The notes beneath the pieces are model-generated. The model ran no database searches. It was given only the letters and a program-made list of their open reading frames with translations, and was not told the origin of the DNA. 64,000 bases of DNA from NCBI GenBank assembly GCA_963775245.1, contig CAVZID010000040.1:124001-188000 (forward strand), given 5' to 3'. Of the stretch, positions 1 to 9,360 are shown in pieces (position 1 is the first letter of the stretch; the number at the start of each line of letters is the position of its first letter). The DNA comes from CAVSWT01 sp963775245. Lineage in GTDB: Bacteria > Bacteroidota > Ignavibacteria > Ignavibacteriales > Ignavibacteriaceae. The position numbers and the translations under genes were made by a program.

Positions 1-477
1 AAGAGGAGAAAGCATTCCCAAAATAAATAGGTTCTTTTCATACCTAAATATTTTTCTGCTAAAAGGGATGAGATTATCTGTTTCAAAAATTAAACGATAA
101 AATTGAACTGAAGCTGCGAGAACAAAGAAAATAAAAAAAGGCAAACTTGCATTTGACCACCAAATAAGATCCGGCGAAAAATATCTAAACACAAATCTAA
201 CTAATATCCAAATTGCTAAACCAAATGATGATATAAAAATAAGAAAGCTAAGATGTTTTTTATCTTGAATTGCATTCAATAATAGAAGGCTGTAAATAAC
301 AAATATTATAACAGCACCTAAAAAAATAGCTGAGAAAATCTGATCACTCTCAATAAATTTATGTATTGATAGACTCCTGCTAGAAATATTCAACATAGAA
401 TTGATAGTAATTGTTTCTACAACAATCACTGTTGTTATTATAAGACATATAATTATTATAGTCTTATAAATTTCATA
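1..477 (-). CDS. Membrane protein, C-terminus cut by window edge
   Basis: Reading the minus strand in one frame gives about 160 codons without a stop, running off the left edge. The translation is strongly hydrophobic with about four membrane segments (for example around IIIICLIITTVIVV, FSAIFLGAVIIFVIY and ASLPFFIFFVLAA), so it is probably a polytopic inner-membrane protein. The start is unclear. An ATG at 477-475 opens a different frame that stops after six codons, and the long frame has no ATG until deep inside. A one-base indel just after that ATG would join them, as in several other genes here. No family is recognised. Confidence 0.5.
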
Positions 478-845
478 TTTGCTCGCTATTATTAAATGAA
501 ATTATTTTTAAATGTAGATTAGTGGTTAAACTTAATTTAAACAATTAAATAATCAAACAACTAATAATAATTTTGACAGCAGTTTAGAGCTTATTGGTAG
601 AAATCTGTCAAAAGAAGTTTGGTGTTAAATGAATAAAGAATTTTTTATAAATATTTAATTAGGCGTTATTTTTTTTAGATATAATAAAATTTATGTGAGT
701 TAATTTAATATTAAAATGTCGCAGCTTACCAGTTAAAATGCTGTAATTATACCTTTTACAAACTGAAAAGACAAAGTATTTTTATAAGAGGAAATAAAAA
801 CAATACAGCAAAAATTATTTTTATAATATAATAAAAGGAAAAAGA
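478..845. other. AT-rich divergent intergenic region
   Basis: This 368-bp spacer lies between the minus-strand membrane protein and the plus-strand cupin. It is very AT-rich with many TAAT/AATA runs and must hold both divergent promoters. I see no convincing hairpin, tRNA or further ORF. The only clear signal is a purine-rich ribosome-binding site (AAAAGGAAAAAGA) just before 846. Confidence 0.4.
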
Positions 846-1181
846 ATGGAAATAATAAATATTGATAGTTTAAAACCGCGAGGTGGAAACACCGCACAAT
901 TTCAGGGTTTTAATTATGGTGCTAATACTTCGTTCTTTGTAGTAAACAGTGCGCCGGGGAAAGGTGCTGACAAACACCGTCATCCATATGAAGAGACTTT
1001 TGTTATTCTTGATGGAGATATCGAAGTTATCGTTGGTGGTGAAAAAAAGATAATTACGGGCGGGCACATTGCAATAATTCCACCAAACACCTGGCATGAA
1101 TTTAAAAATCGTTCTGATCATAATGCTCTAATGGTAAATATTCACCCTGTACCAAAAATGATTCAAGAAGATTGGCGATAG
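846..1181 (+). CDS. Small single-domain cupin protein
   Basis: The 111-residue protein is essentially one cupin_2 beta-barrel. Visible metal-ligand candidates are H44 and H46 in KHRHPYEE, E50, and H84 in PNTWHEF, the usual HxH...E...H pattern of the two cupin motifs. G-rich turns (LDGDIEVIVGGE) separate the strands. Such stand-alone cupins bind a divalent metal and a small ligand, often as sugar-binding or dioxygenase-like proteins; the substrate cannot be told from sequence. There is no signal peptide, so it is cytoplasmic. An A/G-rich RBS immediately upstream supports this ATG. It is monocistronic, with about 260 bp before the next gene. Confidence 0.85.
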   Translation: MEIINIDSLKPRGGNTAQFQGFNYGANTSFFVVNSAPGKGADKHRHPYEETFVILDGDIEVIVGGEKKIITGGHIAIIPPNTWHEFKNRSDHNALMVNIHPVPKMIQEDWR

Positions 1182-1441
1182 CTCTATATCATTTTACATA
1201 TGACAGTCTATTGTTTTCTTAATCCAAAATTTGATAAACTAATTGAATATAGTGGGGTAGAATCATCTGTTATAAATTAAGTACAAATTCAAATCATTTG
1301 TGTTTTCGAAAATAATAATTATAAATGCTTTAGATACTCCTCAAAATAAAAACGAAAAAAATAATTTTCTTTGCCATTGATCTAAATTTATCTCATTCAA
1401 AATTTATATTTTTCACTATCATTTTATTCTGGAGTTCAATA

Positions 1442-3775
1442 ATGAAAATCAAAGTTTTACTAGTTATAATAATATGTCTATCAATCAATTTATCAGCTCA
1501 AAAAAATAATACACCTTATGATTACGTAAACCCGTTTATCGGAACAGATGATATGGGGCATACATTTCCTGGTGCTGCTGTTCCATTTGGAATGGTTCAA
1601 CTTAGCCCTGAAACCGATACGGTTATGTACAGCAACGGCGATGGCTATAATAAAGATGTTTACAAGTACTGCGCAGGTTATCAATATGCTGATAGAACAA
1701 TTGTAGGTTTTTCACATACACATTTTAATGGAACTGGCCACTCGGATCTTGGTGATTTTTTAATAATGCCTACAGTCGGCAAACTACAGTTAAATCCCGG
1801 GACAAAAGATAATCCGGCAGGCGGATATAGATCAAAATTCTCACATGAAAATGAAAGCGCAAAACCAGGCTACTACTCTGTAAAACTTGATGATTATAAT
1901 ATAAACGTTGAACTGACTGCAACAGAACATGCTGGATTTCATAAATATACGTTTCCAAATTCAGATAATGCACATATAATTCTTGATTTAACATCCGGCA
2001 TTTATAATTATGATGGCAAAGTTGTCTGGTCTTCAGTTCGAGTTGAAAACGATACTTTAGTTACAGGCTACAGGCAAACAGATGGCTGGGCAAGAACCAG
2101 GTTATTATACTTTGCTATGGTAATTTCTAAACCAATCAAATCATACGGCTTAACTGATAATGAGAAATTAATTTATAAAGGTTTTTGGAGAAAGTTCGAT
2201 GAAGATCATAATTTCCCGGAAAGAGCTGGACACAAAGTAAAAGCGCATTTTGATTATAAAACAGTGGAAGGGGAAGTAATAAAAATTAAATTTGCTTTAT
2301 CAGCAGTAAGCACTAAAAACGCAATGGAAAATTTAGAGACTGAAATACCATCCTGGGATTTTGAAAAAGTTAAAAACGATGCAAAAGAAAAATGGAATGC
2401 TGAGTTATCAAAAATAAAAATCGAAGCAGATAAGGATACTAAAACTAATTTTTACACTTCGATGTATCATAGCTTTTTATCCCCGATAATTTATTCTGAT
2501 GATAATGGAGAATATCGAGGCCTTGATCAGAATATTTATAAAGCTAAAGGTTTTAAAGACTATACTATCTTTTCATTATGGGATACATTTCGAGCCCTTC
2601 ATCCTTTATATACAATAATTCAGCAGAAGCGAACAAATGATATTATAAATTCAATGCTTGCCCATTATGAACAAAGCGTTCATAAAATTCTACCTATTTG
2701 GTCTCACTATTCAAATGAAAACTGGTGCATGATTGGTTATCATGCCGTTCCGGTAATTGTAGATGCTTATTTAAAAGGAATAAGAAATTATAATGTTGAT
2801 GAAGCATTCAAAGCAGTAATTTCTAGCTCTAATTACGAACTATATGGCGGAATAGGTTATTACAAAAAATACGGTTATGTGCCAGAAGATTTAAGTCCAT
2901 ATTCAGCTTCTAAAACTCTTGAATATGCTTATGATGATTGGACAATTTATAAATTCGCAAAAGCACTTGGAAAAACAAAAGAAGAGAAAGAATACTTTAA
3001 GCGTGCAAATTATTATAAAAATATTTTTGATAAACAAACAAGTTTTATGCGTGCTAAAAATTCAGATAGAAAATTTATAACCCCATTCGATCCTTTAAGC
3101 ACTGTGGAGAAAGGTTATATTGAAGGAAATGCCTGGAATTATTCTCTTTTTGTCCCTCAAGATATAAAAGGGTTTATTGATATGATTGGAGGCAATAAAA
3201 AATTAGTGACATGGCTTGATTCGCTTTTTACTATGCAAGTGTCTGATGAAAGCATTGCTGAAAGTGAAGACATAACAAAAGCAGGTATGATAGGAAATTA
3301 TGTCCATGGAAATGAACCAAGTCATCATGTAGCATACATGTATGTTTATGCTGGCGAGCCGTGGAAGACTCAGGAAAGAATTCATCAAATTATGAACACA
3401 ATGTATAAACCTAATCCTCATGGGCTTTGCGGTAATGATGATTGCGGACAGATGTCTGCGTGGTATATTTTTAGTGCACTTGGTTTTTATCCTGTAACAC
3501 CCGGAAGCAATGAATATGTTATCGGCAGCCCTTGTGTTAATGAAGCAACTATTAATCTTGAGAATGGTAAAACATTTAAGATCAAATCTGAAAATTTATC
3601 CAAAGAAAATATTTATATAAGTGAAGTGAAATTGAATGGTAAAAATATTAATAGAAGTTATATAACTCATAACGAAATAATTAATGGCGGCGAGCTTAAA
3701 TTTGTTATGTCAAACAAACTAAATAAAAATTGGGCTATTGATAAAAATTCTATACCGTATTCAATGAGCAATTGA
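1442..3775 (+). CDS. Secreted GH92 alpha-mannosidase
   Basis: A 777-residue glycoside hydrolase family 92 protein, a family of calcium-dependent exo-alpha-mannosidases, mostly alpha-1,2, that trim N-glycan or yeast-mannan-type chains. Residues 1-19 form a signal peptide ending at LSA/Q, so it is exported. The N-terminal beta-sandwich has the family signatures DYVNPFIGT and NGTGHSDLGDF (about residues 96-106). The (alpha/alpha)6 catalytic domain carries GNEPSHH (about 622) and GNDDCGQMSAWY (about 663) followed by ALGFYPVTPGS, all diagnostic for GH92. Length is normal (about 750). The ATG follows a GGAG ribosome site. It is not obviously in an operon with its neighbours and is intact, unlike the hydrolases at 14-21 kb. 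Confidence 0.95.
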   Translation: MKIKVLLVIIICLSINLSAQKNNTPYDYVNPFIGTDDMGHTFPGAAVPFGMVQLSPETDTVMYSNGDGYNKDVYKYCAGYQYADRTIVGFSHTHFNGTGHSDLGDFLIMPTVGKLQLNPGTKDNPAGGYRSKFSHENESAKPGYYSVKLDDYNINVELTATEHAGFHKYTFPNSDNAHIILDLTSGIYNYDGKVVWSSVRVENDTLVTGYRQTDGWARTRLLYFAMVISKPIKSYGLTDNEKLIYKGFWRKFDEDHNFPERAGHKVKAHFDYKTVEGEVIKIKFALSAVSTKNAMENLETEIPSWDFEKVKNDAKEKWNAELSKIKIEADKDTKTNFYTSMYHSFLSPIIYSDDNGEYRGLDQNIYKAKGFKDYTIFSLWDTFRALHPLYTIIQQKRTNDIINSMLAHYEQSVHKILPIWSHYSNENWCMIGYHAVPVIVDAYLKGIRNYNVDEAFKAVISSSNYELYGGIGYYKKYGYVPEDLSPYSASKTLEYAYDDWTIYKFAKALGKTKEEKEYFKRANYYKNIFDKQTSFMRAKNSDRKFITPFDPLSTVEKGYIEGNAWNYSLFVPQDIKGFIDMIGGNKKLVTWLDSLFTMQVSDESIAESEDITKAGMIGNYVHGNEPSHHVAYMYVYAGEPWKTQERIHQIMNTMYKPNPHGLCGNDDCGQMSAWYIFSALGFYPVTPGSNEYVIGSPCVNEATINLENGKTFKIKSENLSKENIYISEVKLNGKNINRSYITHNEIINGGELKFVMSNKLNKNWAIDKNSIPYSMSN

Positions 3776-3955
3776 GAAAAAAATAATAAATTTGAAATAT
3801 ACGTAATAGATCCAATTAGAATATTTTTATCAAGCAAATATCATTGTTAAAATTGCTTCTTTATTTTTCTTCACCTATTTTTTCTTTAGAAAGATTTTAC
3901 GTCTTTCAATTTAATGGGAATTAAAAGGTAATAAACTGAAAAAAGGGAGCTTACC

Positions 3956-4828
3956 ATGGAAGCAAGTTATTCTATCTGGATTATTCTTGGAATTATTTTC
4001 ATTTTTTTCTTTATAACCGGAATCAGAATTGTAAGACCAACACACCGCGCTTTAGTTGAAAGGCTTGGTAAATATAATCGTTTTGCTAATCCTGGTTTTC
4101 ATTGGGTAACGCCTATGATTGACCGTATGTTCCAGGTTAACATAACGGAACAAATGATTGATGCTGATCCACAGGAAATAATTACGAATGATAATTTAAA
4201 TGCAACTGTTGATGCACAAATTTATTATAGAATAAAGGCTGATGAGGGCAGCGTTAAAAACTGTCAGTACAATGTAAATAATATTGATGTTCAGATTGTT
4301 AATCTTGCCCGCACAACTTTAAGAAATATTATTGGTACGCTGACTTTGAAATCAGCAAATAGTGAAAGAAATAAAATCAATACAGAATTACACAGTGTGT
4401 TGGTTAAAGAAACTGAAAATTGGGGAATTGATATCGTTCGTGCTGAACTAAAGCAAATTGATCCCCCGCACGATGTTCAGGATACTATGAATAAAATAGT
4501 AAAAGCAGAAAATGAAAAAATTGCAGCCATTGATTTTGCTACTGCTGCAGAGACTACAGCCGATGGTCAGAAAAGATCTTCCATTAAGCAAGCCGAAGGC
4601 ATTAAGCAATCCAGAATATTACAAGCAGAAGGTGAAGCAGAAGCAATAAGATTAGTGAATGAAGCGGCTAATAAATATTTTGTTGGTAATGCACAAGTAT
4701 TAAAAAAATTAGAGACCGTACAAAGTTCATTAGAAAATAATACAAAAATAATTGTTCCTGCTAATCAAGAGATTGTGAACGTTATTGGTGAGATGGCTGG
4801 AATAGTTCCGATTAAAAAAGAATCTTAA
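3956..4828 (+). CDS. SPFH/band-7 (stomatin/QmcA-like) membrane protein
   Basis: A 290-residue protein with one N-terminal membrane anchor (about residues 7-25), then a band-7/SPFH domain beginning RIVRPTHRALVERLGKYNRF and ending near the DPPHDVQDTMNKIVKAE segment. An Ala/Glu-rich helical tail (ILQAEGEAEAIRLVNEA) is typical of stomatin, QmcA and prohibitin oligomers. The family forms large membrane-associated cages that organise microdomains and often modulate proteases. No NfeD partner is adjacent. A GGGAGC-type RBS precedes the ATG. A strong hairpin at 4924-4953 follows, so transcription probably ends there. The next gene encodes an AAA ATPase, but a functional link is only inferred. Confidence 0.92.
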   Translation: MEASYSIWIILGIIFIFFFITGIRIVRPTHRALVERLGKYNRFANPGFHWVTPMIDRMFQVNITEQMIDADPQEIITNDNLNATVDAQIYYRIKADEGSVKNCQYNVNNIDVQIVNLARTTLRNIIGTLTLKSANSERNKINTELHSVLVKETENWGIDIVRAELKQIDPPHDVQDTMNKIVKAENEKIAAIDFATAAETTADGQKRSSIKQAEGIKQSRILQAEGEAEAIRLVNEAANKYFVGNAQVLKKLETVQSSLENNTKIIVPANQEIVNVIGEMAGIVPIKKES

Positions 4829-4923
4829 AAACAATTAACAGCTTAGAATTTCAATCTAATTTTTATAAATTAAATCGAAGTTAAATATTTGTTAATTGTA
4901 AATCGTAGCCAGCATTTAATCAT

Positions 4924-4953
4924 AAACCCAATTTCTCTAAAGAAATTGGGTTT
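4924..4953 (+). terminator. Strong hairpin, probable terminator
   Basis: A perfect 13-bp stem (AAACCCAATTTCT with AGAAATTGGGTTT) and a 4-nt loop CTAA, followed by TATATAAT. It sits 96 bp after the band-7 gene and before the AAA ATPase. The perfect stem makes a terminator likely, although the U-tract is part of the stem and the tail is weak. Confidence 0.7.
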
Positions 4954-5010
4954 ATATAATCGCGATATGGAAATTATATTAAATAGTTATTAATTATCTC
5001 TTAAAAAATT

Positions 5011-6489
5011 ATGAACGACCTTTTAGATTTATTCCACCTTGTAAAATCACGTGTTCCATTAATTACAATAGAAACCCGCGATGAGAAAGAAGTTATTCAT
5101 TTAATAGTCAGCCTAGGCTCTTCATTAAGAAAGCCTGTTTATGGATGGAATTTGGTTAGAGGATTTTCTTTATTGGATAAGAGCGGTGAGATTAATGGTT
5201 CTAATCAACTCGAGCCTACAGAAGTTTTATATACGATATATCAAAATTATAGATCTGCAATGTTTGTGCTTGTTGATTATCATCCCTATTTAAAGAATGA
5301 TAGAAATGTAAGGTTGATAAAAGAACTGGCTTTAAATTCAGATAAATTAGATCAAACGATTTTTTTTATTTCTTCTCAAATTGAATTACCCGATGAAGTA
5401 AAATTTCTTTCAACTCAATATGAATTGGCTTTTCCCTCTGACGAAGAGATAAGAAATTTTTTAATGGAAACAATTGAAAAATGGAAAGCTGAAACTCCAA
5501 ACAAAAAAGTTGATGTTGATGAATCGATTTTAAACGTATTTATTAAAAATCTTCATGGGCTTTCATTTTCCGAAATAAAAAGAATTTTATACAACGCTTT
5601 ACGAGATAATGCAATAAATAAAGAAGACATTCCTGAAATAGCCAAAGCAAAATATTATTTATTGAATAAAGACAATGTACTTTATTACGAACATGATACT
5701 TCGTCGTTTGGGGAAGTCGGCGGTTTGAAAAATTTAAAAGAATGGCTCGAAAAAAGGAAAAAGATTTTTATTGGTGAAGTAAAAAATGTTGGTATTGATG
5801 TCCCCAAAGGAGTTTTACTTTTGGGAGTTCAGGGAAGCGGAAAAAGTTTAGCTGCTAAAGCTGTTGCCGGAACATGGGGAATACCTTTACTGCGATTGGA
5901 CTTCGGAACAATTTATAATAAATTTTTTGGCGAGACTGAGCGAAAAATCCGTGAAGCTTTAAAGATGGCAGATATGATGGCTCCATGTGTTTTATGGATT
6001 GATGAAATTGAAAAGGGATTAGCTTCAGATAATAATGACAGCGGAACTTCAAAACGTGTGCTTGGTACATTTTTAACCTGGATGGCCGAAAGAAAAACGT
6101 TGGTATTTCTTGTAGCCACCGCAAATGATATTCAAACACTTCCGCCTGAACTTATGAGAAAAGGAAGGATGGATGAAATCTTTTTTGTTGATTTACCTGA
6201 TGTTTCTATTCGTAAAGAGATTCTAACTATTCATCTTAAAAAAAGAAATTTAAATCCTGATAACTTTGATATAGATAAAATTGCGCAAGCCTGTGAAGGA
6301 TTTTCAGGTTCTGAAATTGAGCAGGTAATTGTTTCAGGCTTCTATTCTGTCATTGGTGGTTACAAACAATTGAGTACAGAAATTTTATTGAAAGAGATTG
6401 AAAAGACGCGTCCGCTTTCGGTTGTTATGGCTGAGAATATAGATGCAATGAGAGAATGGGCACAGGACAGAACTGTTTCTGCAAATTAG
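5011..6489 (+). CDS. AAA ATPase, Ycf46-like
   Basis: A 492-residue protein. The N-terminal about 200 residues (opening LLDLFHLVKSRVPLITIET) match the non-catalytic region of the Ycf46 family, and the C-terminal half is a single AAA module. Walker A is GVQGSGKS (272-279), Walker B is VLWIDEIE (327-334), a sensor-1 region lies near VATAND, and a candidate arginine finger is in MRKGRMDE (about 381-388). The order of motifs and the phrase FFVDLPD are characteristic of Ycf46 and its bacterial homologues, whose role is poorly known. In cyanobacteria it has been tied to carbon-uptake or stress responses. No protease domain is present, so this is not FtsH. It is a single-gene unit after a terminator-like hairpin. 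Confidence 0.88.
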   Translation: MNDLLDLFHLVKSRVPLITIETRDEKEVIHLIVSLGSSLRKPVYGWNLVRGFSLLDKSGEINGSNQLEPTEVLYTIYQNYRSAMFVLVDYHPYLKNDRNVRLIKELALNSDKLDQTIFFISSQIELPDEVKFLSTQYELAFPSDEEIRNFLMETIEKWKAETPNKKVDVDESILNVFIKNLHGLSFSEIKRILYNALRDNAINKEDIPEIAKAKYYLLNKDNVLYYEHDTSSFGEVGGLKNLKEWLEKRKKIFIGEVKNVGIDVPKGVLLLGVQGSGKSLAAKAVAGTWGIPLLRLDFGTIYNKFFGETERKIREALKMADMMAPCVLWIDEIEKGLASDNNDSGTSKRVLGTFLTWMAERKTLVFLVATANDIQTLPPELMRKGRMDEIFFVDLPDVSIRKEILTIHLKKRNLNPDNFDIDKIAQACEGFSGSEIEQVIVSGFYSVIGGYKQLSTEILLKEIEKTRPLSVVMAENIDAMREWAQDRTVSAN

Positions 6490-6604
6490 TTTTTTATATC
6501 TTGAATATACTTATTATATAAGTTTTGCTGTTTAACACAGTCCTCTTCTTATTATTAAATTATTTTTCATTCGTTTATATTAAAATTTTATAAAGGAGTT
6601 ATAC

Positions 6605-7102
6605 ATGAGCAATATAATCTGTCAACAATTAATAAAAGAATTAAAAGCAGAAGAAACTGCAAACCGTAAATGCCTTGAAAGAATTCCAATGGAATTATCT
6701 GAATACAAACCTCATGAAAAATCAATGGCAATGGGTTATTTGGCACTACTTGTAGCAGAAATTCCTAAATGGATAACTTTTATAATAGAAAAATCAGAAA
6801 TTGATTTTGCAACATTCAGTCACTTTCAACCAAAGACTACACAAGAATTAGTAAATCATTTTAATGAGAATATAAAAGAAGCTAAAGCTGCATTGGGAAA
6901 AATTTCTGATGAAGAATTATCAGAACAGTTTTATCTTAAAAGGGAAGGGAAGACTCTATTTAGTTCACCTAAGTTAGATAATTTGGGTTCATCAATAAAT
7001 CATATGGTTCATCACCGCGGGCAATTGACTGTTTATATGCGGTTAAATAATATTGCAGTTCCGTCTATTTATGGGCCTTCAGCGGATGAGAGAGTATTTT
7101 AA
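6605..7102 (+). CDS. DinB-like four-helix-bundle protein
   Basis: A 165-residue protein of the DinB/YfiT-like superfamily (DUF664/DinB type). The hallmark is the C-terminal helix with HMVHHRGQLTVYMR (about residues 132-145), whose histidines with an N-terminal histidine or acidic residue usually bind a divalent metal. The region LGSSINHMVHHRGQ is the strongest evidence. These proteins act as small metal-dependent transferases (thiol or sugar), or are uncharacterised and stress-induced. The biochemical role here is unknown. The AAAGGAGTT ribosome site ends 5 nt before ATG, which supports the start. The DUF1697 gene follows after 28 bp and is probably co-transcribed. Confidence 0.88.
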   Translation: MSNIICQQLIKELKAEETANRKCLERIPMELSEYKPHEKSMAMGYLALLVAEIPKWITFIIEKSEIDFATFSHFQPKTTQELVNHFNENIKEAKAALGKISDEELSEQFYLKREGKTLFSSPKLDNLGSSINHMVHHRGQLTVYMRLNNIAVPSIYGPSADERVF

Positions 7103-7130
7103 GTATTATTTTATTTAAATAGAACGATAT

Positions 7131-7676
7131 ATGAAAAAATTCATCGCATTTTTAAGAGGTGTAAACGTCGGCGGAAGTAAAGTAATAAAAATGAAAGACC
7201 TTGCCGAAATATTTACTTCCTTTGGATTTAAAAATGTTAAAACATTTATTCAAAGCGGAAATGTAATTTTTGAATCATCTCAGACTGACATTGAAAAAGT
7301 TAAAATTAAAATTGAAAAAGGATTAAAAAAATCGCTTGGATATTCTGTAGATGTTGTTTTAAGAACTCCGGAAGAAATGTTAAATATTATTAAAGCTAAT
7401 CCATTTAAAAAAGAAATAACTGAACCAAATATAAAACTTTATGTAATGTTTCTTTCGCAACAGCCGGATAATAAAATTAAGCAAGCAGTAAAATCTTACG
7501 ATAATGAACTTGAAACTTTCAGAATAAAAAATTGTGAAGTTTATGTTTTAATTAGAAAAAATGATATTCAAAAAACAGTTTTTTCAACAAACTTCTTAGA
7601 GAAAAAACTTGGCTTAATAGGAACAACCAGAAATTGGAATTCGGTGAATAAAATTCTTCAATTAACAAACTATTAG
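7131..7676 (+). CDS. DUF1697 family protein
   Basis: A 181-residue protein of the DUF1697 family, recognised from its highly conserved N-terminus FLRGVNVGGSKVIKMKDL and the following QSGNVIF stretch, with the closing TTRNWNSVNKIL typical of the family. The length is normal. The molecular function of the family is not established. It starts 28 bp after the DinB-like gene and the two are likely one transcript. No strong RBS is visible in the short gap, which fits translation coupled to the upstream gene. Confidence 0.9.
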   Translation: MKKFIAFLRGVNVGGSKVIKMKDLAEIFTSFGFKNVKTFIQSGNVIFESSQTDIEKVKIKIEKGLKKSLGYSVDVVLRTPEEMLNIIKANPFKKEITEPNIKLYVMFLSQQPDNKIKQAVKSYDNELETFRIKNCEVYVLIRKNDIQKTVFSTNFLEKKLGLIGTTRNWNSVNKILQLTNY

Positions 7677-8022
7677 TCTTGATTAAATCTTTTAATAATC
7701 AAATTTTTAATTCATGCAAATGTGAAGATTAATGTTGAATCTTTAATCTGTATTGTCTTAATTTGAACACAAATAAAAGAGGGATTCGATTATCAATTAA
7801 CCTCCAAAAAAAAGCTTCGTATATTCGAAGGGAACTCCTATGAATAAAAGTAATGTGATTATGATTATTAACTTTTCCAAATTATTTAGTTTTTAAATAG
7901 TTCTTTAAGTTATACGATTAAACATTAATTCAATCATTCATTTTATAGTACATCTGTTGTGTTCAAATCATTCTTCTGATGTTCAAAGTATTTTAATACA
8001 AGAATAAAGAAGGGAAATAAAA
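7677..8022. other. Intergenic region with small hairpin
   Basis: A 346-bp spacer before the DUF116 gene. It contains a small inverted repeat (CTTCG ... CGAAG around 7815-7829) and two GTTCAAA direct repeats 20 bp apart (7961 and 7981). An AAGAAGGG ribosome site precedes the TTG start at 8023. No RNA gene or ORF is supported. Confidence 0.35.
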
Positions 8023-9188
8023 TTGGAAATAATCACTTATTCGCTTAAAGACGAACAGAAGAATTCAGAATATTATTATCAGGACGTTCGCACTTTCACT
8101 GATATTGTTTTAGCAAAATCAGTTGATTCATTAATGCCCATTGCAGATGATTATATGGATTATCTTCGAGCATTCAAACTTGAAGTCGTAAGAGAGATTG
8201 AAGAATATATTCTGGAGCTGCTTAGTTTTGGAGTGCTATGGAAGGTGTACGCACCTACTGCTTTAAGAGTTCATCATGCTCCTTTTGTTACAATGTCGAG
8301 AATGGGTGAATGGAGAAAGAAACATCAGCAGGTAAAACCTATAATTGATTTAGTAAGAGGAATATTTTTAACACTTTTTTTACTTCCTAAGAAAGTTCAA
8401 ACTGAGGTTACATATAATCCCGCTCTGGAAAAAGTTGATCATGTTTGCAAATGGTTCGAAGCAACCGGGGAATTTGGAGAACAGGCGCTGCGATTTATAA
8501 GATGGCGAGCTTATCTGGGGTACTAAAAATGTAGGAGAGCTTACAAAAACTTTTAAGAGAATAAGAAATTTTACAGAATGGTTTGAAGAAAGTTCTGAAA
8601 TTGCTTTGGGGAAATACACCAAGAATGTTAGAAATTTTATAAATAATTCTTATAAGCATTATCTCTGGCGTGAAGATCGAATATCATGTATGCGGACTCG
8701 TTTGGAGTATCACCTAAATATGGTCGGCGCAGAATTAATGAACCAAGCGTTTCAAAACTGATTTCGATACTTCACAAGCAAAAGCAGTTCTTGTTCCTGG
8801 CTGTATGAGAAATAATTCTGATGATAAATGTAAAGCAATAAAAGTAAAAGAAGGTTTGGTTTGTCAGGGTTGTGAGTCTTCATGCCATGTTAATCAACTT
8901 AGAATGATGGGAAAGAAAAATAATTTTGATGTGTATATTATTCCGCATGCATCCGATTTATCACTTTGGTCTCCTCAAAAAGATCAACCTAAAAGAGGAG
9001 TTGTTGCATCTGCTTGTGTTACAACTTTGGTTGAAGGAGGTTGGGAGTTAAAACGTTATGATGTGCCTGCTCAATGTGTTCTTCTTGATAACTGCGGCTG
9101 TAAGAAACACTGGCATGAAGAAGGTTTTCCAACCGAATTAAATATCCGTGAACTGAAAAGAATACTTGTACAGGAAAAGACAAATTAA
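8023..9188 (+). pseudogene. DUF116 family protein, split by two frameshifts
   Basis: Three frames together encode one DUF116 protein of about 385 residues. Frame one runs from a TTG start (after AAGAAGGG) to 8526. One base less in the G run near 8520 continues as NVGELTKTFKRIRNF. One extra A in the run near 8757 then leads into VLVPGCMRN to 9188. The C-terminal part has the family's cysteine pattern (VCQGCESSCHVNQ, then CVLLDNCGCKKHW), suggesting metal or Fe-S binding. The function of DUF116 is not known. Both breaks are single-base changes in homopolymers, so sequencing error is as likely as true decay. Confidence 0.8.
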
Positions 9189-9360
9189 TGAAATCAATTT
9201 ATGTATGATATTTTTTTTAGCCTGGAAAATATCCTCATTAGCTTCTAATATAAAAACAAAATTAATTTTAATAAGAAATAATAAAAACTTATTTTCACTT
9301 AATAATATGTGAAAAGGAATTTGGCATCAAAAAAATTACTAATGAAAGCTGGGTAAAGGG

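Noticed and set aside
7948..7984. A third phased GTNC array before the DUF116 gene
   Set aside because: GTAC and two GTTC words occur here, but the spacings are 13 and 20 bp, and no sigma-54-like element follows.
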